From NCBI GenBank assembly GCA_037576215.1, contig JBANDB010000004.1, positions 2,170,001 to 2,234,000 on the forward strand: a DNA stretch of 64,000 nt, read 5' to 3'. Under the pieces are notes generated by a model that searched no databases, was not told where the DNA came from, and was given only the letters and a program-made list of their open reading frames with translations. Shown here one piece after another: positions 56,375 through 64,000 of the stretch. The position numbers were made by a program, and so were the translations under genes. Source of the DNA: Armillaria gallica. Its lineage: Eukaryota; Basidiomycota; Agaricomycetes; Agaricales; Physalacriaceae. Position 1 is the stretch's first letter; each line of letters opens with the position of its first letter.

Positions 56375-56962
56375 ATGACTGCCTCGCTCATGCCTACTGG
56401 CAGGCCGGTACTCTCGGATTGTAAGGTCATCACACATGCGACACCCTCTCTCCATGAGAAATGCTTGATTTGCGGAAAGGACGTTGAAGAGGGGCAATTC
56501 GACTGTAAATGCGGACAGCGTGCGTTGGTAGTCGGCTGTCTTGATGGTTGTATCACTAATGATACATATCCAGCTGATGATGGAACCTCTCCCGCCGTCA
56601 AATGCACTAAGTGCTTAGTTTGGGGACATAGACACTGTAATGATCAATCAGGTTACTGCTGGCTATGTGTTGACGGCCTGTTCCTTCCTGCGACGGCCGA
56701 CAACTATGTAGAAAAGGTTGACATGGAGTTGTTCAACACGATGACGCAACTCGACCAGTCGCTGTCACTGGCAGCACCGGTGGGACAGGAGCCCGAGGAG
56801 GAGTATGAAGAGGAAGAAGACGAAGACGATTTCCTGTTTAGAGTGCTGACAGCTCCTCCTTCAAGGCTTCCTATATCGTTGAACCAGTATACCGGTGGAG
56901 ATTTTCCCAGTCACGATGACTCTTCCAGCAACGAGGATTACTCTTCCAGCGATGAGGATTAG
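56375..56962 (+). CDS. PHD-like zinc-finger protein with acidic tail
   Basis: Start chosen at 56375 (MTASLMPTGRPVLSDCKVIT); the open frame extends 39 bases further up. The 195-residue product has a Cys-rich region: CLICGKDVEEGQFDCKCG, CLDGC, then KCTKCLVWGHRHC followed by GYCWLC. The last part has the C-x2-C, W-x-H, C and C-x2-C spacing of a PHD finger, so it may bind histone tails or act as a protein-interaction module. The C-terminus is very acidic (EPEEEYEEEEDEDDF and a Ser/Asp tail DDSSSNEDYSSSDED), like many chromatin-associated proteins. It is single-copy inside the duplicated region. PHD assignment is by spacing only. Confidence 0.62.
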   Translation: MTASLMPTGRPVLSDCKVITHATPSLHEKCLICGKDVEEGQFDCKCGQRALVVGCLDGCITNDTYPADDGTSPAVKCTKCLVWGHRHCNDQSGYCWLCVDGLFLPATADNYVEKVDMELFNTMTQLDQSLSLAAPVGQEPEEEYEEEEDEDDFLFRVLTAPPSRLPISLNQYTGGDFPSHDDSSSNEDYSSSDED

Positions 56963-58650
56963 ATATCAGATTCTAGTATTATACCTTTTCTTTTCATTCA
57001 CATGATACCGGAGACACTAATGCCATCACTTGCTTTAAATTCCCGCTGCCTTGGTAGTGGGTTACGGGTAGGTCCCTATTGTGCTTCCAAAGAATGAGGA
57101 AAGTGTCTGGCATACAAAACTAAGGAACCTGCCAATGGAAATCAATAAATGAACGTTGGGCTGCAGACATTATTGACAATACGGAAGTAAGATACGCATC
57201 ATTTGGTCCTTGATTCCAGGCTTCACCAAGGTCCCCGCTTTCGACAGCGGCTGAAATTCGAAAAACACCATAAGTATTTCAGAGGTGTTCAATTTGCGCG
57301 GGTAGCGAAGCTAGGAAAGTTCTGAAATTCGGGATGAAGAAAGCGACATGACATGGTGTGTTGATGCGAATTCGTACGGGGCGTCGGGCTGGATACCTGT
57401 CTGCCAATGAAATGCCGAAGGTGACTGATAATGACCGAGAGTCTGGACAGCCAAGGAGAAGGGTTTTAAAGCATAGATAGGTCGAAGATGAATATTATTA
57501 GGCATAAAACGACTGCCAGACTCGAATTCAGCACCATTTACATGAACAAACGAGCCAAAGTTCACTTACCACTTGCCCAAAAATTAAACGACGTCATAAA
57601 ATGAACCGCAGTCACCGAAAATGGACGAAAACCAGATGGCCATGTCGAGAGGTGGGACTCGAGCACAGAATCTTTGGCTGATAGCGAGGAGGTAAGTGAA
57701 GCGAAAACTGTCAATTGTCAAGTGCTTGAACGACGAAGATATGGCAAAACCGACCTAGAAACTAGATAGCAAATGTTTGATGATACTGGGCTTGGGCAGA
57801 ATTCAACTTTGAAGGTATGATATTCGGGTAGGTTGGGCGGCGCTTGATGAAGTATAAGTGGTTTGAAATATGTCACAGAAATCAAGGTCGGCCGAAAGTT
57901 GGAAGAAGTGGAGGAGGTCGGCAGGTGCGCGATACACGCAGATAATATCTTTGTGGCGAGAGAGCAAGCGCCGGTGACTTGATGATTTCACAGATCGCGT
58001 CACCCACGTGTGGCAAGGCAAGTCCCTTCTATACTCAAAAACCTTGATATATCCTCACTGACTTGAATTGAAGATACAGAAATCAAAATCACACGGAATA
58101 ACTTCGAGACGACGTATCTCCATCCGAAGAGCGATACCAAACCATGGTATCCAAACCTATGGAGGTGCTGAAGACAACGAGGTACAAGAGCATTTTGGGC
58201 AAAATTCTGAATTTCATTTAACGAGCGAAAAGCTCGACACTTGAGAAATGTAAACCTTGCAGAGGACGTGGCCAGTTTTTCGGACTCAAGCGGTCGAAAT
58301 CTTGATTGTGAGTCTGCCAAAATACGAATTTACTTGATTAGATGGGAATACGACTTGGGGGATCAGGAAGGGGTTTAACAGGGCAGATACTGCTGCTGGA
58401 TCCTAGGATGATGAATAGCCGCCTTGGGCAAGCCCCAAGGCGGCAATTTTTTTCGACCTGCGAGAGGGGATTTGTAGGAGGTAGTTATGATTGTACGAGT
58501 ATGTTACGTAGTGAAAGAAGTGCTACTTGGTTCGAACCTACGAAATTGGGTGTGGCAACTCTGCAGTTTCAAACAATAGCCGTATTCGAACGAGCACTCG
58601 AGGGCCTGACAGGCACAGCACGCCAATGATTGACTCGATTCGGACAAAGG
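56963..58650. other. single-copy region, no firm gene
   Basis: Reverse-strand frames at 57311-57565 (MNFGSFVHVNGAEFESGSRF) and 58000-58320 (MADSQSRFRPLESEKLATSS) could be exons of an unknown gene, but no motif or consistent splicing supports it. A 14-base inverted repeat (GCCGCCTTGGG / CCCAAGGCGGC) lies near 58420-58445. Similarity to the AKR units starts again at about 58651. Confidence 0.3.
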
Positions 58651-60023
58651 TCATGGCGTGATGGGTTGGAGACCGGGTTGCTTTGCCATCTTCGCGACCG
58701 ACGCAAGAAGAAAACTATAACTAGATCCATCGCCCTGCATCCTTTATCAGAACAGGACTCCAAAAAACGAGAGTAAAACAGATCTCACAATCATCGTCGT
58801 CGGGAAGCCAGGATCAAAAGGTACAGTGCTTTCCAAATATTTAATTTGCTCCTTGGACAACGAGATGTCCAGCGCCTTCAAGTTCGCCTCGAGGTGTTCC
58901 ACTTTTCGTCCTCCGATAATTGGGAAGACGTACGGCGTCTTGTGCATCACGTATGCAATCGCCACTACCCACACAACCCGTCAGAAATCCGCACACCATG
59001 ATCGAATAAGATGATTCCGACTCACCCGCAGTGATATTAGACCCGGCGCCAACTTCAGCCGCAACCTTTTCCAACGCCCTACACACCTTCACTTCCACCT
59101 CAGTCCGCTCCCAGTTCGGGCCCCACACCATACGTCCCTTCTCCCCTGTCTCCTTCCGACGTTCTTCCTCTGCGTCCGTTCGCAGTTTCCCTTGCCCGAG
59201 TACACCAAACGGAGAGAGCGCCATGCTCAGAGACCTAGCCATGGGAATGATCTCGCGCTCGAACGAGCGTTCCAAGATACTCCATTTACCTTGGTAGATG
59301 ACGAATGGCGTCTTACCGTGATCCACGGCATACTGATTCGCTTGAGAGACGACCCATGCAGGGGTGTCAGAAACCCCGAGGTATAGGACCTTCTGCGCCG
59401 CAACGAGATTATGCAAGCTGTCCATGACTTCCGGTATCGACGTCTCGTAGTCCCACCAGTGAACATATAGGATGTCGATGTATGATGTTCGCAGTTTTTT
59501 GAGACTCGCTTCCACGCTGATGTGCATAGATTTAGTGCTGTTCCCGGCGTAGTTGACCTTTTGCGCAATAGCGTCGTTTCCACGCTTGAAGTTTGTTGTG
59601 TACTGTGAAGGGATGACTTCAGCCCTGGCGCATGGAGGAAATGCATGATCCCAGACGTACCTTCGTCACAATGACCAGCTGATCTCGTATTCCTCGCTTC
59701 TCCGCCCATTCACCGATGAATTCTTCAGATGACTCATCCTGGCTGTATAACATGGGGAATTAGAGCGGGAATGGTGTGAAAGAAGCCGTTGCTTACTAGT
59801 TATTCGCAGTGTCGATAAAGTTTCCGCCCATATCAAAGTACGCATCCAAGAGCTTGAAGCTAGACTCCTTGTTCATCGACCCATAACCATGAGCTTCCCA
59901 TTTGTCACCAATACTCCCCGCACCAAGGACGAGAGGAGATACCCTCACTCCTGCGCGTGAGGACAGGACACGATAGATACCTAGCTTAGTAGGAGGATCG
60001 CTGGCGAGTTGGAAGAGAGACAT
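58651..60023 (-). CDS. AKR4: aldo-keto reductase, aryl-alcohol dehydrogenase-like
   Basis: Start set at 60023 ([20 protein letters not shown]) because all four copies share it; the open frame runs 12 codons further upstream. Tetrad: FIDTANNYQ, Lys in VIVTK (Val in place of the Ala of the other copies), and His in YVHWWDY. Differences from AKR2 include [20 protein letters not shown] and [20 protein letters not shown]. The last-intron acceptor is CAG (ggatgcag), and the C-terminus [20 protein letters not shown] is present, stop 58653-58651. TATA box at 60065-60072. One base is missing within an intron (CCAGGGCTG) without effect. Likely functional. Confidence 0.86.
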
Positions 60024-60212
60024 GATGGGCTGTTTAGGATAGAAGAGTAAGAGCTGCAAACCATCTTATATACGCGAGACAAAGGTCTGTTTGTAAGCTC
60101 AGAGGTATCAGTCAGCAACGGTGGAGTCAAAGGAAACGAAAATATTAATAGCCACTCAGCCGCAGTTGTACGCAATGCTTCGGCAAGAAGAGAGATGACG
60201 AAAGCCGTAATT

Positions 60213-60756
60213 CACTGCTGGGGTTGGCTGCTTTTTTAAACCTAAAAACATAACCTAAAAATGTCATGGCTTTTTATCATCTTGTTGCAACCGTAAAACA
60301 GTATCTGGAGAACATAATCAAAAAGCCTTGTATTTTGTACTATTTTTACGCACCAAAAAAGAGTAAGTTTTTAACAAAGAAAAATGTTGGAAATCAGGAC
60401 TATGGGCATAGAGGGAGCTTAGGGAGCGAGCGTCGTGGTGGTCAAAAGGTAGGTTGTTAAGGTACGAAGTGTCAAGTAATCTACTGGTAAGCGGTCTAAA
60501 TATAGTAGGTAATCGGGCCGGGTATATACCGAGTTCGACTTTCAACAAAAAAGTGGTTTCCATTGTTCGGAACAATAGAAACCACTTTTTCGATATGTTT
60601 TCTGTGTGGTTTTCCCCGTTCTAAAAGACGATAAAAAAGAGTTATCTTTTGTCTTGTTTTTAGGATATCAAATTTCCCATCAAAAAATCGCACCGAAAGT
60701 CACAACTTTTTTAGGACAACTTTTTCGAACGTAAAAACATACCAGCCCCAGCAGTG
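60213..60756. mobile_element. CACTA-like (EnSpm) MITE, 544 bp
   Basis: Ends CACTGCTGGGGTTGG (left) and the reverse complement of CACTGCTGGGGCTGG (right) are 15-base inverted repeats with one mismatch. It is flanked by the 3-base duplication ATT (60210-60212 and 60757-60759). Units 1, 2 and 3 have the empty site GGAATTGTCAC (for example 40893-40903). CACTG ends with a 3-base duplication fit the CACTA superfamily. The interior is AT-rich and lacks a transposase, but carries a strong hairpin. Confidence 0.82.
60548..60590. repeat. near-perfect 43-base palindrome inside the CACTA-like MITE
   Basis: AAAAAGTGGTTTCCATTGTT then CGG then AACAATAGAAACCACTTTTT: 21-base arms with a single mismatch and a one-base centre. 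It would form a stable hairpin in single-stranded DNA or RNA. Confidence 0.8.
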
Positions 60757-61046
60757 ATTGTCACATTGACAATCTAGAGGCAAGAATCTCTGAGGAAAAA
60801 GAATAGATGCGTGCGATTTTCGTACCCGCCTGTTGCACGTGACCCAGCGTGGAGCCATGTAAAAGGCAGACACTTCACTGCAGAAACTGAGCATCAGCTG
60901 CTTACTTAAAAGATAGCACCAGATAGTCGCAACAAATAATAGGCGGACCACTGCGCCTCGCGCCTTCATTATCATGTATCAAGATGGATAAGGAAATGAC
61001 ATAGCAACCTTCGGAAGAACATTACCCCAGTCGTCGTGGACGGTAA

Positions 61047-61706
61047 TCAAAGTTCTTCGATTAGGCTTGACTCCGCAACCTCGGCTTCCCAAACATCCAC
61101 AACGGACCGCAAAATCGCGTTATCAATACCCTCGCATAAATTCCGATGGTATATCCGGCTCCAGGGACTGTCAGTGCCCACGTCGCACCCGCATCCCAAA
61201 CACACCAACTTGTCCGGTCGCATATCAGCCCACGGCTCGCGCTCGAGGAAACGCAAAAGACCGGTCTCCGAGTCTGGCCGGATAATGGGTGTCGCGAAGG
61301 TTTTGTGGATATTGAATATAGGCCCTTCGACCCATGATACATAGAAGGTTTCCTTCTGGCGTGAGGATAATTTCGGTGGATGTGAGTTCGTACTACGTGT
61401 GAGAATGGGAGGAAGGGAGCCAAGAACTTCGTGAGTGGCAAGAATCATTTGGTCGAGGCAGATGAACTGCCATATGCACTCCGATTTGCCACAGCGGCAG
61501 GGACGAGTGTACACTCTTGTCGATTGGCTTATCCAGCCTGACGGTGGAGGGGGGAATGGTGCTGGTGTCGAATCCATGTTCGTTCGAGTCTCTTGCTGTT
61601 GGGATGTGCCGTAATCTCCGGGGTTGGTAGAGCCACTGACAATTGGCAGAGAGTCCAGACTCTCTACAGAAGGCACAAGAACAGCTTGATTAAAGGGTAC
61701 GTCCAT
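61047..61706 (-). CDS. X2 (unit 4): Cys-containing protein of unknown family
   Basis: 219-residue single exon, start MDVPFNQAVLVPSVESLDSL at 61706. Conserved features shared with the unit 2 copy: SGSTNPGDYGTSQQQETRTN, RPCRCGKSECIW, KLSSRQKETFYVSW, LVCLGCGCDVG, and the C-terminus VWEAEVAESSLIEEL. All Cys of the two clusters are retained, as is HRN(L/S)CEG. The copy is three residues shorter through the loss of NLDD near IIRPDSETG. Two open, slightly diverged copies suggest purifying selection. It lies head-to-tail downstream of X1 on the same strand. Function unknown. Confidence 0.65.
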   Translation of the reverse strand: MDVPFNQAVLVPSVESLDSLPIVSGSTNPGDYGTSQQQETRTNMDSTPAPFPPPPSGWISQSTRVYTRPCRCGKSECIWQFICLDQMILATHEVLGSLPPILTRSTNSHPPKLSSRQKETFYVSWVEGPIFNIHKTFATPIIRPDSETGLLRFLEREPWADMRPDKLVCLGCGCDVGTDSPWSRIYHRNLCEGIDNAILRSVVDVWEAEVAESSLIEEL

Positions 61707-61748
61707 GGAGTGATGACTGGAGAGCGGGATGGGATGGGTATGCTCGGT

Positions 61749-63800
61749 TCACAGTAAGAGCTTATCCTCGCGAAAGAAATGGGGACTACTTTCGAATAAA
61801 ACAAAGCTACCAATTCCGGCGAACAATGGTGGTGTTGGTGCCGTCACAAGGTCCCAATAAGGAACGGCCGGTCCACAGCCCTGAAGGCTCATACCGTTGT
61901 GATCGTGTGTCGCATAGAGTAGAGAGTCTTTGTGGGGTACATTGAAGACAACGGACCATACGAGCTTGAGTCTGAGAGCGGGAAGGCCACGCGCATTGTA
62001 TGGACCTGGGATCATACATTTTCCGACATTAGTCACAGAGGAGGCACACGATGAACTCGATCCAAAGTTTGAAGAGGAATAACTCTTGTTCCCTGGAGAA
62101 ATAGCGGTAATTGAAGTCTTCATACCGGTAGAGAAGTCGACGAAAAGGCCGGGCGCTTTGTAACACTACCAATCAACGGAGACTCGACCAGTCGCCCACT
62201 TGAACGATACCCGACCACAACATCGAAAAGCGGCAAGGTGAGATGAACGCCTGGCGCTTTGAAGGTAAAGATAAGAAACCGATGTACCGAGGTGATGGCG
62301 GTGCAGGGAAATGAGACGGCGAAGGACATCGATAGGCAGTGAATAATTGCTCTGTCCGTTCGGTTCGGTTCGAGAACCCTTCCTTTCCAGTCTTCCAGCT
62401 CAGCTGGAGACTCTTCCGAGGAGGGTAGAGCGGATGGGTCAGGGCGACTGGGTTTGTCTGGCACTGATACAGTCGGAACAGGGGAGTATAGACCCGCAGT
62501 TCAGGCGTCGTATACTTCGCCGTCGTCATCGACAACAGTCATTTGCCAAGCGCTTGTGAGGCGAGGTGACATGAAATTCTTGTGAGTCACAAACAGCCGA
62601 GTAGATGCTCTCCTCGTCGTAGTAGTGATATGCCTGCGACGAGTCACCTGAAAGGTCTACGTACGAGTTGCCACCTTTCGATGACCTTGTCGCCGTAGAG
62701 CCGCGAGAGAAATGGCTGTAAAGAATTGGCGATGAAGGGGCGAAATGATGACCCAGGTGGTGCAGTTGCTGCCTTGTGAGCATCGTTCTAGAGATATTTT
62801 AACCAGTGCGCCTTTAAATCATAGGGGTATTAGAGTGAAAAATGAGCCAGAAAAATGGGTGCTAACCGACTATCTGACCATAACGCCCAGCGGCCTGGCC
62901 TGGAAGAAATTTCATTTTTATTATGTGACTCCTTCTGGGCTAGCAAGAATGTCGGCGAAAGTGTGAGCGCCTGTGATATCTTTCCTGTGTTTCCTTGTGG
63001 ATTTCAGAGTCGAGCAGACTAACGACCGCTATTAGTTGGGATTCAGCAGGCGACCTGGGAGACTCACCATGTTTCCAGTGCCATTCCCGTCGACGCTGTC
63101 TGCTTTCAAGTAGCCCTCGGCTAGGCAGGAAGCGTTCCTCACTGGTACCATTTTATCTGGTCAACCTCCGTGCTCGCCAAAGGAGACCTGATTTTGCCGT
63201 AATGCTCTACGGTCCTTGCACCTGCTCGCAGACAATGTGTCGATGCTGGACGACGGAGACGGAGACGCCGAGTACGAAGGAAGAATTGAAAAGAGTCGCC
63301 ATGATGATGGTAGGAAGCAAGGCTGTCAAGGTTGGCTTCTTACCATCACCATCAATTCCTCCTCCTCGATTTCACCCAAAAAATGCGAGCTCGGTGCATC
63401 AGTAGAGAATTCTCTCCAACAGATGGATTTAGGACTCGTCGGTACGTAGTGAAAGCATGCATATCCGGACTTTTCACTGATTTTTTCCTCGTACAAAAGT
63501 TGATATTTTTTGCCACGAAACGTATATGGGCGCAGAACGGTGGTATCAGGTAAGATTTTCTTCTTTGTCGACTGCTGGAACGTGAGCAATGATGGTGAAT
63601 AGGTTTCGACATCGTTGCCTTAGTCAGGCACGTCGAGGGCCCGGTTCTCAAGGGAAAGTGGGGACGACTGTATTGTCGGCCGCTTTCGGAATGCTGGATA
63701 TCCTTCAAGTGGTGAACCAAGATGCTATGTTGTGCGCTGGTTCGCTTCTTCATCTGATCTTCATCGCGAAAATATGTATAGGGACGACCTTCGAACACTA
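61749..63800 (-). CDS. X1 (unit 4): unknown multi-exon gene, best-preserved copy
   Basis: Reverse-strand exons read, in order: RPYTFRGKKYQLLYEEKISE then KSGYACFHYVPTSPKSICWR and FSTDAPSSHFLGEIEEEELM (to a GT donor near 63343); an AKATAPPGSSF-type segment and DLSGDSSQAYHYYDEESIYS near 62650; DKPSRPDPSALPSSEESPAE near 62430 with FKAPGVHLTLPLFDVVVGYR; and a Ser-rich C-terminal exon, SPGNKSYSSSNFGSSSSCAS to NVGKCMIPGPYNARGLPALR and SVVFNVPHKDSLLYATHDHN. The exon boundaries are not all resolved. The unit 2 copy has frameshifts in the same places. No domain recognised. The true start may lie further up. Confidence 0.42.
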
Positions 63801-64000
63801 CCCATCTTCACCATCGCAGTCGTCAATTGCAATCCCGTAGTTATCAGCGCAAACATAACTTCCTGATCGATTATAACGACAGCCAGGTGCTACCACGGAC
63901 AAGAGGCGAATGATAACAGAAAGAAACGGGCCCAGAAGAAGACCAGGTCGGGGACGCCCACAAGAATACCACCAGAAAGCCCAATTAACTTCTGTGTCTG
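63801..64000. other. X1 5' flank, edge of the duplicated unit
   Basis: The reverse complement of the last ~150 bases matches 41331-41480 (shared ACACAGAAGTTAATTGGGCT, GGGCGTCCCCGACCTGGTC). The duplication therefore continues beyond the window and its outer end is not visible. Confidence 0.6.

Overview
This window looks like nuclear DNA of a mushroom-type fungus (Basidiomycota, probably Agaricomycetes). Genes are split by many 48-65 nt GT-AG introns. The gene families are typical of that group: A-T-TE NRPS-like synthetases, aryl-alcohol-dehydrogenase-like aldo-keto reductases, a WSC-domain copper radical oxidase, a Gti1/Pac2 (WOPR) regulator, single-domain caspase-like peptidases and F-box/LRR proteins. 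No RNA genes, CRISPR arrays or prokaryotic features were recognised.

Layout. 0-0.5 kb: 5' end of an acidic unknown gene (-). 1.4-2.7 kb: metacaspase (+). 3.3-6.7 kb: NRPS-C (-), a decayed A-T-TE synthetase. 7-10 kb: gene-poor. 10-16.5 kb: three F-box-type genes, two of them tandem paralogues. 16.5-20.1 kb: long gene-free stretch upstream of the WOPR regulator (20.1-21.5 kb, +). 23.8-28.1 kb: copper radical oxidase with four WSC domains (+). 28.6-29.2 kb: CCCH zinc-finger gene (-). 29.2-30.8 kb: AGCTAC-rich non-coding DNA.

31-64 kb is a nested, mostly inverted segmental duplication of one cassette: GATase-like/TPR gene, NRPS-like synthetase, aldo-keto reductase (AKR), and the unknown genes X1 and X2. 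Unit 1 (30.9-41.2 kb) reads psiTPR(-), NRPS-A(+), stranded TE remnant(+), AKR1(-), X2 stub(-). Unit 2 (41.3-51.8 kb) is its mirror image: X1(+), X2(+), AKR2(+), NRPS-B(-), psiTPR(+). Unit 3 (51.77-54.15 kb) keeps a TE tail, AKR3(-) and an X2 5' stub(-). After a single-copy island (54.2-58.6 kb, with a PHD-like gene), unit 4 (58.65 kb to the window end) carries AKR4(-), X2(-) and X1(-). Units 2 and 4 form long inverted repeats. Comparing the copies exposes three small non-autonomous DNA transposons with filled and empty sites: a TA-target element, a hAT-like element and a CACTA-like element.

The NRPS-like and AKR genes are convergent neighbours and probably serve one small-molecule pathway. 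The synthetase would activate a carboxylic acid, load it on its carrier domain and release it by thioesterase, and the AKR would reduce a carbonyl. NRPS-A appears chimeric: its adenylation part matches NRPS-B, its carrier-thioesterase part matches NRPS-C, and the displaced B-type thioesterase remains as a pseudogene just downstream. NRPS-B, NRPS-A, AKR2, AKR3 and AKR4 look intact. NRPS-C, both GATase/TPR copies and X1 in unit 2 are broken, and AKR1 is decaying.
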